Source: a virus
Reading direction: 5' to 3' (one strand)
DNA length: 40,895 nt
IMG/VR virus record: IMGVR_UViG_3300009786_000025
Coordinates: 1 to 40,895 of that record
Below are positions 6,937-14,519 of this stretch, piece by piece. The notes under the pieces were generated by a model. It did not search any database. It had not been told where the DNA came from and saw only the letters and a program-made list of their open reading frames with translations. The first letter of the stretch is position 1. Each line of letters opens with the position of its first letter. Both the position numbers and the translations under genes were made by a program.

Positions 6937-8445
6937 GTGTCCGAACGTATGAAAAACGCGATAGCGTTGGCCGACAAATGTTGGGAAAAAGCAGTCGCCG
7001 TCGCTCCTGATTTTGTCGAGCGGTACTTCGAGATCAATGAACAGTATCTAATGTCGAGGTCCATCGTAAACGGGGATGAGTTCACCAAGGCTTGCCGCCG
7101 CAAAGGACTACAGGCACCGAAAGGTGTACACAGCAACGTCTGGGTGTCGGGCGTTAGGGCTTTAACGTCCGTAGGGTGGATAACCAAGATAGATAAAGTG
7201 GTTCCGCTCGAAGCGCACAACCATATGCCCAGCGTCACACGCTACCGAAGCAACTTAGTAGAGGACACAAACGATATGCCTAAACACAGCAGACTTGGCC
7301 CATCGGGGGCCGCAGGGTGGATGGGGTGCGCCGGTAAGGTCAACGCCGAAAAGGCCTACCCCCGCGAAGAGAACATCTACGCCGCCGAAGGCACCGCCGC
7401 GCATGAGGTCGGTGAGAGGTGCCTCAAGAAAGGCTGGGACGCCGAGAAGTTTCTAGGCAAGGTCATCAAGGTGGCCGACTGGGAATTCAAGGTTGATCGG
7501 GAAATGGTCAACGGCGTCCAGATGTATCTCGACGTGGTGCGTGGTGACTACAAAGACATGGGCCTTCCTACCCCGATCCTCCACATAGAGAAGCGGCTGG
7601 ATATGTCCGCCATCCATCCGGATATCTTCGGCACGTCGGACGCAGTCCTGCACACCACAAAACTTCTCAAGGTCCACGATCTGAAGTATGGCCGTGGTGT
7701 GGTTGAGGTGCGCGAGAACCCGCAGCCGTTGCTGTATGGCGTCGGCGCGATGCTGGAGTTCGACAAGAACAAAGAGATCGAAGAGATCGAAATGGTCATC
7801 ATCCAGCCGCGCACGGCCAACCCGATCCGCCGCTGGACCGTGACCCGCAAATACATGAACGACTTCGCCAAGGAGGCCCGGAAGGCCGCATACGCCACAG
7901 AAGACCCCGACGCGCCGCGCACCCCCGGCGAGAAACAATGTCAGTGGTGCCAGCACAAACCGCACTGCCCAGAGGCCGAGGCGTTCGCGCTGGAAAAAGC
8001 CATGATTGAGTTTGACGATGAGGGTGATTTGATCATCCCGGAGGTCGAGGATATGGGTGATAACTCCCTATCTGAGGTTCTACGGTGGTCGGGCTATGTT
8101 CAGAGTTACCTCAAGGCCGTCGAGGCCAAGGCGCTCCAGATGCTGGAGCGGGGCGAGACGGTTGACGGTTTTAAGCTGGTCGATAAAAGACCTGTGCGTA
8201 GGTGGCTGGACGACAATAAAGCAGTCAAGGCGCTCAAGCGTAAGTACGGCCTACGCGCCGACGATATTTACCATCCCGGCGCGATGCTCTCGCCAGCCCA
8301 GATGGAGAAGCTATTAACCAAGGACCAACGTGACGACATGGATAAGTTGGTTTCGAGGGAGAGTTCAGGCACCAAGATGGTGCCCGAAGACGATCCCGCG
8401 CAAGAGGTTAGCGCGGGTGTAGCCAGCGATTTCGCTGACGATTAA
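6937..8445 (+). CDS. Fusion: N-terminal wHTH-like domain plus DUF2800 PD-(D/E)XK nuclease
   Basis: 502 aa. GTG start at 6937 with AGGAG 6 bases upstream. Residues 1-110 (GDEFTKACRRKGLQAP, NVWVSGVRALTSVGW, VTRYRS) look like the winged helix-turn-helix that many phages encode as a separate small protein. From MPKHSRLGPSGAAGWMGCAG (about 114) onward it is a DUF2800 protein: EGTAAHEVGERCL, GTSDAVLHT, VHDLKYGRGVVEV and the cysteine cluster CQWCQHKPHCPEA, as in Cas4/RecB-like nucleases with an iron-sulfur cluster. The internal ATG at 7276 has AGAGGA upstream and could also be used. It precedes DUF2815, its usual neighbour. Confidence 0.85.
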   Translation: MSERMKNAIALADKCWEKAVAVAPDFVERYFEINEQYLMSRSIVNGDEFTKACRRKGLQAPKGVHSNVWVSGVRALTSVGWITKIDKVVPLEAHNHMPSVTRYRSNLVEDTNDMPKHSRLGPSGAAGWMGCAGKVNAEKAYPREENIYAAEGTAAHEVGERCLKKGWDAEKFLGKVIKVADWEFKVDREMVNGVQMYLDVVRGDYKDMGLPTPILHIEKRLDMSAIHPDIFGTSDAVLHTTKLLKVHDLKYGRGVVEVRENPQPLLYGVGAMLEFDKNKEIEEIEMVIIQPRTANPIRRWTVTRKYMNDFAKEARKAAYATEDPDAPRTPGEKQCQWCQHKPHCPEAEAFALEKAMIEFDDEGDLIIPEVEDMGDNSLSEVLRWSGYVQSYLKAVEAKALQMLERGETVDGFKLVDKRPVRRWLDDNKAVKALKRKYGLRADDIYHPGAMLSPAQMEKLLTKDQRDDMDKLVSRESSGTKMVPEDDPAQEVSAGVASDFADD

Positions 8446-8467
8446 CCAAGGCAACAAGGAGGGCAAG

Positions 8468-9058
8468 ATGCCCACAAAGACACCACTAGCCAGACTTAGT
8501 TACGCAAAACTCCACACGCCGGAACAGGCTCAGAACGGCAAGGATAAGTATTCTTGCATGTTGATTTTTGATCCCGGTACGGACCTTGAGGCGCTCGAAG
8601 ACGCCGCATGGGAAGCCGCCATCGAACATTATGGCAGCGAAAAGAAACTGCCGTCTGGCATCAAGAAGAAGAAGCTGGAAAAAGGTTCCGGTTGGCCCTT
8701 CAGGGATGGCGAAGATCAAGACGGTAAAGATGGCCACGAAGAAGGCGGCATCTACATCAACGTATCCACCTACGGTACGGCCCCCAAGGTCGTCCGCAAG
8801 GAAGGCGGCGTGATGCACAAGGTCGAAGCGGACGAGATCAAGTCCGGTGATTATGTGAAAGCCATGATTACGGCCAAGGGTTTCAAGGTCGATGGCAACT
8901 CCGGGGTTACGTTCTATCTGGGGAATGTTCTCTACGTCAAGGCGGGTGATCCGCTGGGCGGCGGCGGGACTGACCCGAACGACGACTTCGATGAAGATGC
9001 GGACAGCGAGGAAGCTGAAGACATCGACGTTGACGACGATGAAGATGACATACTATAA
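8468..9058 (+). CDS. DUF2815 single-stranded DNA-binding protein
   Basis: 196 aa. The DUF2815 family is thought to be an OB-fold ssDNA-binding protein like T7 gp2.5. Visible features: PLARLSYAKLHTPEQAQNGK and KYSCMLIFDP at the start, a Lys-rich loop near 62-72, GGIYINVSTYGTAPKVV, SGDYVKAMITAKGF, and a long acidic tail of Asp/Glu repeats ending in EDDIL, typical of ssDNA-binding proteins that recruit partners. AAGGAGG lies before the ATG. Placement after the DUF2800 nuclease and before the polymerase matches the usual phage order. Confidence 0.88.
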   Translation: MPTKTPLARLSYAKLHTPEQAQNGKDKYSCMLIFDPGTDLEALEDAAWEAAIEHYGSEKKLPSGIKKKKLEKGSGWPFRDGEDQDGKDGHEEGGIYINVSTYGTAPKVVRKEGGVMHKVEADEIKSGDYVKAMITAKGFKVDGNSGVTFYLGNVLYVKAGDPLGGGGTDPNDDFDEDADSEEAEDIDVDDDEDDIL

Positions 9059-9076
9059 CAACTGATAAGCCTACAC

Positions 9077-9102
9077 GGGGGGAGGCGTCTTTGTCTCCCC
9101 CC
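9077..9102 (+). terminator. Strong hairpin after the ssDNA-binding protein gene
   Basis: GGGGGGAG pairs with CTCCCCCC around a 10-base loop. It lies 18 bases after the stop codon and 21 bases before the HNH gene. No U tract follows, so it may act as an attenuator or RNA-processing/stability element rather than a full terminator. Confidence 0.5.
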
Positions 9103-9123
9103 TTACCTTTCAGGAGATTTAAT

Positions 9124-9678
9124 ATGTCTAAGCGGTTCCGACACGGCATGTGTAAAACCACTGTCTATAAGGCGTGGCTCAACATGAAGGCACGTTGTAA
9201 TAATTCAAACAACCCGCAGTACCACAGTTATGGTGGGAGAGGGGTATCAGTCTGCAAAAGATGGCATGATTTTAAGAACTTCTTTGAGGACATGGGTGCC
9301 CCACCAAAGGGAACATCTATAGACCGGATAAATAACAACAAAAACTACACCCCCAAAAACTGTAGGTGGGCAGATGTAAGCACACAGAACAACAACCGAC
9401 GAGATAACAAGTGGATAACTTGGAGGGGTAAGACCCAAACACTGGCCCAGTGGTGCAGACAGACGGGGGTCAACTACCAACTAGCGTCGCAGCGTTTATT
9501 GGACGGCTGGCTTATAGAGAAGGCGCTGTCTCCTAAGTTATACCTCGCAAAGGAACTGACCTTTGAAGGAAGAACACAAAGTATGTCGGCTTGGTCTAGA
9601 GAATTAGGCTTAAACAGTGGGGCAGTATCCATCCGGTTACAAAGAGGCTGGTCAATAGAGAGAGCCTTAACAAAATGA
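9124..9678 (+). CDS. HNH homing endonuclease with C-terminal NUMOD-like repeats
   Basis: 184 aa from the ATG at 9124 (AGGAG upstream; the longer frame from 9091 is not supported). The first part has KAWLNMKARCNNSNNPQYH, YGGRGVSVCKRWHDFKNF and IDRINNNKNYTPKNCRWAD, the signature of a common phage HNH nuclease family. Two repeats follow, WRGKTQTLAQWCRQTGVN and FEGRTQSMSAWSRELGLN, each ending like GWxIExAL. They resemble the modular DNA-recognition repeats of intron-encoded nucleases. A free-standing mobile gene inserted between the ssDNA-binding protein and the polymerase. Its codon usage looks more AT-rich than its neighbours. Confidence 0.88.
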   Translation: MSKRFRHGMCKTTVYKAWLNMKARCNNSNNPQYHSYGGRGVSVCKRWHDFKNFFEDMGAPPKGTSIDRINNNKNYTPKNCRWADVSTQNNNRRDNKWITWRGKTQTLAQWCRQTGVNYQLASQRLLDGWLIEKALSPKLYLAKELTFEGRTQSMSAWSRELGLNSGAVSIRLQRGWSIERALTK

Positions 9679-9866
9679 CTGACACGATATTATTCAGCTT
9701 TGTAAACGTCGGCACCGGTTTCGTTATTAGCTGGCTGCTGGCCTATTACGTCATCCCTATTGTGTTCAAGGTCGAGCGGCAAGTGCGTTCCGCCACCAAG
9801 ATCACGTTGATATACACGGTGGCCGCGATTGCGCGGAACATCATTGTGTTTGGGATGTGGGTATGA
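9675..9866 (+). CDS. Small two-helix membrane protein (DUF7220-like)
   Basis: 63 aa. Two hydrophobic helices: FVISWLLAYYVIPIVF (about 16-31) and ITLIYTVAAIARNIIVFGMWV (43-63), joined by a short basic loop. This matches the small phage membrane family annotated DUF7220 (inference from pattern). ATGA overlap with the HNH gene and with the polymerase start shows coupling to the polymerase. Confidence 0.7.
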   Translation: MTDTILFSFVNVGTGFVISWLLAYYVIPIVFKVERQVRSATKITLIYTVAAIARNIIVFGMWV

Positions 9867-12688
9867 CTGACATATTAAGAGCCGACTTCGAGACACGGTC
9901 TATCATTGATCTGCCGAAGACCGGCGTGAACATCTACGCCGATCACCCGTACACTGATGCGTGGTGCATGGCGTATGCGTTTAACGATGAGCCGGTGAAA
10001 ATATGGATCAAGGGTGAGCCGCTACCAGCGCGGATTGAAGCGCACATCATTGACGGTGGTTTGTTTGGCGCGTGGAACGCGCACTTTGAACTGGCCATCT
10101 GGAACAAGATCATGGTGGTGCGCTATGGCTGGCCCCCGCTGGATGTGCGGCAGTGCCGCTGTTCAATGATGATGTCGGCGGCGATGAGTTTACCGCTGGG
10201 GCTGGATAAATCTACCCAAGCCCTCAACCTGAAGATCACCAAAGACATGGCCGGGCATCGGCTGATGATGCAGATGTCGAGACCGCGCAGGATCAACGAA
10301 GACGGCACCCCTGTTTGGTGGGATGACGATGGCCGCAAGAACCGCCTTTATGAATATTGCAAGACAGATGTCGAGGCGGAACGCGCCGCAGCATCAAAAC
10401 TGCGTCCGCTTAGAGCCTCTGAGGCCGATCTCTACGTACTGGACTACGAAATAAATCAGCGCGGTGTCCCTGTGGACCTGTTAAATACCCGCAAATTGAT
10501 CAAATGGTGCGGAAACCAGCGCAATGACCTCGACAAGCAAATGCGTAAAGTCACCAAGTCCAAGGTCAATTCGTGTTCCGATCTGGTCGGCCTCAAGGCA
10601 TTCGCCGGGGTGTCCAGCGTGGCCAAGGCGTCCCTAGAAAAAGCCATAGCGTCCAACAAGGGCCGCATCCAAGAGGCCCTGATGTTGAGGCGCGACTACG
10701 CCAAGACTTCCACCAAGAAGCTAGAGGCGTTTGATCGCGGCACCATGGACGATGGGTTCATGCGCGGCATCCTCCAGTTCTACGGCGCAGAAAGCACAGG
10801 CCGCTGGTCTGGCCGACGTGTCCAGCCCCAGAACTTTCCACGGCCAGAGTGTGATCAAGATGAGATCGAACGCCGCATCAATGAGTTCGATTTCAAGTCA
10901 CTGGCCGAGGTCTCTGACTGCTTAAGGGGCATGATCGCCGCACCAGAGGGTGAGGAATTGGTTTGCAGCGATTTTAATTCCGTTGAGGCGCGTGGGCTGG
11001 CGTGGATGGCTGGTCAGCAGAACGTCCTGAAGGCGTTCATTGATGGGAAGGATTTATACAAGGTCGCCGCCATGGATATTTACGGCGCGGATTACGACGA
11101 CGTGACCAAGGACCAGCGTCAGGTCGGCAAGGTCGCCTGTATAGCGGAAGGGGAGTTGGTCCTCACAGATCACGGGCTTTGCCCTATTGAGAAAGTCCGT
11201 AGTTGCGCTAGGGTATGGGACGGCGTAGAGTGGGTGAAACATGACGGGCCAATATTCAAAGGAGTGCGTGATGTCATCACCTACCAAAATCTCACCGCGA
11301 CAAAGGACCATGCCGTCTGGACAGCCAGTGGACGGCAAGCCTTATTTGACGAATGCGCCCGGAACGAAATCCCCCTTGCAGAGACCGGAAATGGTGGGCT
11401 TGCAATTCGGTTGGGTGAAAGTGATATCCCCATCAGTGATGAAGAAAAACGGGTCCCGGCATCTACGTGTCCGGTGTGTGGGTTGTTGCGTGGAGAAATG
11501 GATAAATTTATACAACCTGTTGAAGAACAAAACCAACGGGTGCCAGAGTTGCTCCCAGCCGAGGCGCATCCCCAAATGGTTGGATCGCCGTCTAACGGCG
11601 GCGAAGAGGCGATGCACCAACCAAGGGGACCCTTCGTGGAAGAATTACGGGGCGCGGGGGATCAAGTTCAGGTTCTCGTCGGTGTTGGAAGCGGGGCTGT
11701 GGATACAGGAGAACCTTGGCCTTCACCGGGATTGGGAGATAGACAGGATCAACAACAACAGGCACTACGAGCCGGGGAACCTGCGTTGGGCGACACGCGG
11801 ACAGCAAATGCGGAACACCCGAAGATCAACATTACCGAGCAATTGGGAGTTCAAACAGAGCGAGTGGCCTTACGCGAGAAACACCGTTCAGCGGAAGTTG
11901 AGAAGCGGGTTGACCCGCAAGCAAATACTCGCCCAAGCAGAACTGGCAGTGGTGGAAAAGCGCAAAAAGTGGCGGGTCATCCAAGAACGTCTCGCGTCTA
12001 TGACCTCTTAAACTGCGGCCCCCGGCACCGGTTTACTGTGTCTGGGGTGCTTGTCCATAATTGCTTGGCACTGGGCTATCAGGGGGCCAAGGGCGCGTTC
12101 AACGCCATGGCCGTTGGATATGGGGTGCAGTTGAAGGACGATCAGGTCGAGAAGATCGTGGAGAACTGGCGCAAGGCCAACACCCACATAGTCAATTGGT
12201 GGTACGACTTGGAGCGAGGGGCCACCAAGGCCATCAACAATCCGGGTACAAAGGTGAGTGTTGACCGGACAATACTCACGCATAAGCGTGGGCATCTGTG
12301 GCTCAAGTTGCCATCAGGTCGGCTGTTGTGTTTCCCCAGATGCAAGATGGCACCGGTCACCAAACCGTGGGGCGGCAGACAAATGAGTATCACCTACATG
12401 GGCGAAAACTCATTCACCCATAAAGTCGAGAGGCTGTCCACATACGGCGGCAAGATCGCGGAGAACATTGTCCAAGCATTGTGCAGAGATTTACTCGCTG
12501 AAGCGTTAATAAGGGTTGAGGCGGCTGGGTATCGCGTGGTGATGCATATCCATGATGAGATCGTCGCGTATCTGCATGACGGAGGATCGCTGGAAGAGTT
12601 CGAGAACATCATGGCTGAGGTGCCTGAGTGGGCTGAAGGTATGCCAATAGCCGCAGAGGGCTGGACCGGACGCCGATATCGAAAATAA
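9863..12688 (+). CDS. Family A DNA polymerase interrupted by an intein
   Basis: 941-residue precursor from the ATG at 9863 (ATGA overlap; a GTG two codons upstream is the alternative). N-terminal 3'-5' exonuclease: DFET (8-11), NAHFE (72-76), YCKTDVEAE (165-173). Polymerase motif A CSDFNSVEARG (catalytic Asp370), motif B RQVGKVA/CLALGYQG, motif C HIHDE with Asp898. An intein spans residues 426-733 between Ala425 and Cys734, inside motif B, where an unspliced enzyme could not work. Splicing would give a polymerase of about 633 residues, normal for phage Pol I. This is the replicative enzyme, next to the ssDNA-binding protein and primase/helicase genes. Confidence 0.93.
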   Translation: MTDILRADFETRSIIDLPKTGVNIYADHPYTDAWCMAYAFNDEPVKIWIKGEPLPARIEAHIIDGGLFGAWNAHFELAIWNKIMVVRYGWPPLDVRQCRCSMMMSAAMSLPLGLDKSTQALNLKITKDMAGHRLMMQMSRPRRINEDGTPVWWDDDGRKNRLYEYCKTDVEAERAAASKLRPLRASEADLYVLDYEINQRGVPVDLLNTRKLIKWCGNQRNDLDKQMRKVTKSKVNSCSDLVGLKAFAGVSSVAKASLEKAIASNKGRIQEALMLRRDYAKTSTKKLEAFDRGTMDDGFMRGILQFYGAESTGRWSGRRVQPQNFPRPECDQDEIERRINEFDFKSLAEVSDCLRGMIAAPEGEELVCSDFNSVEARGLAWMAGQQNVLKAFIDGKDLYKVAAMDIYGADYDDVTKDQRQVGKVACIAEGELVLTDHGLCPIEKVRSCARVWDGVEWVKHDGPIFKGVRDVITYQNLTATKDHAVWTASGRQALFDECARNEIPLAETGNGGLAIRLGESDIPISDEEKRVPASTCPVCGLLRGEMDKFIQPVEEQNQRVPELLPAEAHPQMVGSPSNGGEEAMHQPRGPFVEELRGAGDQVQVLVGVGSGAVDTGEPWPSPGLGDRQDQQQQALRAGEPALGDTRTANAEHPKINITEQLGVQTERVALREKHRSAEVEKRVDPQANTRPSRTGSGGKAQKVAGHPRTSRVYDLLNCGPRHRFTVSGVLVHNCLALGYQGAKGAFNAMAVGYGVQLKDDQVEKIVENWRKANTHIVNWWYDLERGATKAINNPGTKVSVDRTILTHKRGHLWLKLPSGRLLCFPRCKMAPVTKPWGGRQMSITYMGENSFTHKVERLSTYGGKIAENIVQALCRDLLAEALIRVEAAGYRVVMHIHDEIVAYLHDGGSLEEFENIMAEVPEWAEGMPIAAEGWTGRRYRK
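11138..12061 (+). mobile_element. Intein in polymerase motif B, with an out-of-frame HNH gene nested inside
   Basis: 308 residues, Cys1 (11138) to Asn308 (12059-12061), followed by extein Cys+1. Block A: CIAEGELVLTDHGLCPIEKV. Block B: LTATKDHAVW (Thr55, His58). Blocks F and G: RVYDLLN, RHRFTVSGVLVHN with penultimate His307. These are all the residues expected for protein splicing. Between blocks B and F the frame stays open for about 200 codons but reads as low-complexity, Glu/Gln/Gly/Pro-rich sequence with no recognisable domain. That same DNA encodes an HNH endonuclease in the +1 frame. The insertion site is a catalytic motif, typical for inteins. Confidence 0.92.
11271..12011 (+). CDS. HNH homing endonuclease overlapping the intein in the +1 frame
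   Basis: 246 aa if it starts at the ATG at 11271, which has AAAGGAG 6 bases upstream. The conserved part begins at MVGLQFGWVKVIS (ATG 11391), so the first 40 residues may be only an alternate reading of intein block-B DNA. The protein shows a CxxC...CxxC zinc-finger-like region (RVRCVGCCVEK, GCQSCSQ), RRLTAAKRRCTNQGDPSWKN, YGARGIKF and the HNH signature EIDRINNNRHYEPGNLRWAT. It is the same family as the HNH gene at 9124. Its TAA (12009-12011) lies inside intein block F. It presumably drives homing of the intein, but is translated separately. Confidence 0.88.
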   Translation: MSSPTKISPRQRTMPSGQPVDGKPYLTNAPGTKSPLQRPEMVGLQFGWVKVISPSVMKKNGSRHLRVRCVGCCVEKWINLYNLLKNKTNGCQSCSQPRRIPKWLDRRLTAAKRRCTNQGDPSWKNYGARGIKFRFSSVLEAGLWIQENLGLHRDWEIDRINNNRHYEPGNLRWATRGQQMRNTRRSTLPSNWEFKQSEWPYARNTVQRKLRSGLTRKQILAQAELAVVEKRKKWRVIQERLASMTS

Positions 12689-12689
12689 T

Positions 12690-12727
12690 TTGCTATAACT
12701 GGCACTAACCATCTATAGTAAATAGAT
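12690..12727 (+). promoter_or_regulatory. Possible promoter and small hairpin before the NUMOD4-HNH gene
   Basis: TTGCTA (12690-12695), 18 bases, TATAGT (12714-12719): a plausible sigma70-type promoter in a 64-base AT-rich gap. ATCTAT/ATAGAT (12711-12716 and 12722-12727) form a 6-bp inverted repeat over the -10. It would give the following HNH gene its own transcript. Confidence 0.35.
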
Positions 12728-12752
12728 ATCAAAATATACGGAGTATTTAAGT

Positions 12753-13298
12753 ATGAAATGGCTAGATATATCTGGGTGGGAGGGCGCGTACCAAGTCAGT
12801 GATGGAGGGCGGGTTCGCTCTCTTGACCGTATGATAGTGGCAGGACAACCCCACGGTGGGCGGGGTGAACGTAGCTATAAAGGAAGGATGCTGACCGCTT
12901 ACGTTTCTGGCTCAGGATATCCTATTGTTTCATTTACCGGCCCCGGTAAGAAAAGAGAGTATCACAACGTACATCGGTTAGTTCTTGAAGCCTTCGTTGG
13001 CCCATGCCCCCCAACGATGGAGTGTTGCCATTATGATGGCAACCGCACCAACAATAAGCTGACTAACCTCCGGTGGGATACCCGCTCAAACAACGCGCTG
13101 GATGCAAACAGACATGGGACCCGAAACGCAGCAAAAGGTGAAGACGCCCACTGGGCAAAACTCACTGAGAAGAACGTCAAGTATATACGCGCCAACGTAG
13201 ATAAGTTGGGCCAGCGGGAAATGGGCCGAATGTTTGGCGTCACACACGGCACGATAGGGTTGGTCTTAAAAGGCCAAACATGGAAGCACGTTAAATGA
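12753..13298 (+). CDS. NUMOD4-HNH homing endonuclease with C-terminal HTH
   Basis: 181 aa. NUMOD4 at residues 3-26 (WLDISGWEGAYQVSDGGRVR). HNH_3 core from NVHRLVLEAFVG through CHYDGNRTNNKLTNLRW to TRSNNALDA. C-terminal helix-turn-helix region LTEKNVKYIRANVDKLGQRE then FGVTHGTIGLVLKGQTW, a DNA-binding repeat typical of these nucleases. Upstream GGAG. A free-standing mobile gene just after the polymerase, of a different HNH subfamily from the other two. Composition is slightly more AT-rich than neighbouring core genes. Confidence 0.9.
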   Translation: MKWLDISGWEGAYQVSDGGRVRSLDRMIVAGQPHGGRGERSYKGRMLTAYVSGSGYPIVSFTGPGKKREYHNVHRLVLEAFVGPCPPTMECCHYDGNRTNNKLTNLRWDTRSNNALDANRHGTRNAAKGEDAHWAKLTEKNVKYIRANVDKLGQREMGRMFGVTHGTIGLVLKGQTWKHVK

Positions 13299-13546
13299 CC
13301 CCAGAAAAACTAGCAGAGAAACACCTATTCAAAACCCGCGCCTACAAAGATAACCACGGTGGCGATATAGGGGCGTGTGCCAAAGCCATCGTTGAAGGCA
13401 AGGCAGCATCCTTCGAGGCTGGCATCGGGGTAGGCCGCATTGAGGAGCGTGATGACATAATTACCTATATCGAAAGCACAGACCTTGCTGACCTTTGGAA
13501 AGAAATGTTTGTCAAAGCTATCAGGGCGCGGGGGGAGGATAAATAA
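13295..13546 (+). CDS. Small hypothetical protein
   Basis: 83 aa, MTPEKLAEKHLFKTRAYKD with an Ala/Gly middle and a helical, charged C terminus. ATGA overlap with the HNH gene; the next ATG begins directly after its stop. No recognised family. Confidence 0.6.
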   Translation: MTPEKLAEKHLFKTRAYKDNHGGDIGACAKAIVEGKAASFEAGIGVGRIEERDDIITYIESTDLADLWKEMFVKAIRARGEDK

Positions 13547-13810
13547 ATGACCACGAACTACAGCACAAACTGGGTCGAGAAGATGGCGCGGTATAACCAA
13601 TCCAATAAGGACGTGGATTTAAGCCGGGCGCGGATCGACGCGCATAACGCCTTCGATATCTTCTGGCAATTCGGGGACATGACGCGCAGTCAGGCGTATG
13701 GCTGGTTGGCCAGCAAGATGTCCTTGGCCAAGGTGGATTGCCACATCGGTGAATTCGATAAGCGCGAGTGCGCTTGGGTGATAGAAATCTGTGAAGGAGA
13801 GATGGGATGA
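13547..13810 (+). CDS. DUF3268-like protein lacking the zinc finger
   Basis: 87 aa. SRARIDAHNAFDIFW, MTRSQAYGWLASKM and CHIGEFDKRECAWVIEI match the C-terminal half of the phage DUF3268 proteins as I remember them (AHxxFDxxW, SRxxAYxWLA, CHIGxFD). The usual N-terminal CPxC zinc finger is absent, so this is a short version. The following gene overlaps by 4 bases. Family identity is inferred from the motif order. Confidence 0.6.
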   Translation: MTTNYSTNWVEKMARYNQSNKDVDLSRARIDAHNAFDIFWQFGDMTRSQAYGWLASKMSLAKVDCHIGEFDKRECAWVIEICEGEMG

Positions 13811-14049
13811 CCCACCAAGATTTGAAAGAACATAAATCAGTAACGCTCAGAATGCCGCAAGAGTTAATAGACCGTATCAAAAACAGTGCAGGGTTCAGTG
13901 GCCGCACTGTTAGCAGAGAAATCGTATACCGAATGAAGCACAGCTTAGACCGATTTGATCAGTTGGAAGTTAAGACTGAGTGCGTAATAACAGAACGTAT
14001 GCCAAGCAAAGAATGTCAGGCAAAATTTAAACGTATGGGGACACGGTGA
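13807..14049 (+). CDS. Arc-type ribbon-helix-helix DNA-binding protein
   Basis: 80 aa. SVTLRMPQELIDRIKNSAGF, SGRTVSREIVYRMKHSL: the beta strand (VTLRMP), helix A and helix B of an Arc/MetJ-type repressor, which binds DNA as a dimer through the strand. The C-terminal tail of about 30 residues is basic. Lies inside the replication operon with 4-base overlap upstream. Likely a transcription regulator; targets unknown. Confidence 0.75.
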   Translation: MTHQDLKEHKSVTLRMPQELIDRIKNSAGFSGRTVSREIVYRMKHSLDRFDQLEVKTECVITERMPSKECQAKFKRMGTR

Positions 14050-14519
14050 TGACCATTGAAGCAATCGAGACCGAATACAAAGGCTATAAGTTCAGATCGC
14101 GCTTGGAGGCAAAATGGGCTGTGTTCTTCGACGCCATGGATTGGGTGTGGGAGTATGAACCTGAAGGCTACAAGATGGAGTACAAGGGCGAGATCATCCG
14201 CTACCTGCCAGACTTCAGACTACCCGACAAAGGTGCCTATGTTGAAGTCAAAGGCCCTGCGCTGAACGCCGCTGATCGGCTGAAGATAGAGGCGCTCACG
14301 CATGAGACCAACGCGCCTGTTTATCTATTGAGCGACATCCCAGAGGAAGGGGTGCTGAAGCCGTGGGATATATGCATATGCCCGGATGAAAACCATGACC
14401 TCGACGGGTTTGTATTGTGGATGGAGTACGAGCCATATGAAAACGATATGGTAGCGGAATATGTGGCCGCGTTGAAGAAGGCGCGTCAGGCGCGTTTTGA
14501 ACACGGTGAAAAAGGCTGA
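14049..14519 (+). CDS. PD-(D/E)XK endonuclease-like protein
   Basis: 156 aa from the ATG at 14049 (a GTG one codon earlier is possible). YKFRSRLEAKWAVFFDAM, WEYEPEGYKM, IIRYLPDFRLPDKGAYVEVKG: the E, PDF and ExK residues of a compact PD-(D/E)XK nuclease, related to a group commonly annotated as phage endonucleases. The C terminus carries a second acidic domain (WMEYEPYENDMVAEYVAAL). Probably acts in DNA processing. The stop overlaps the next start. Confidence 0.75.
   Translation: MTIEAIETEYKGYKFRSRLEAKWAVFFDAMDWVWEYEPEGYKMEYKGEIIRYLPDFRLPDKGAYVEVKGPALNAADRLKIEALTHETNAPVYLLSDIPEEGVLKPWDICICPDENHDLDGFVLWMEYEPYENDMVAEYVAALKKARQARFEHGEKG

Noticed and set aside
11138-12061. Sequencing frameshift as the explanation of the intein/HNH overlap
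   Set aside because: It would need two compensating indels at precise points, and the HNH frame ends with its own stop inside block F while the intein frame continues into extein motif B. I keep resequencing as a check.
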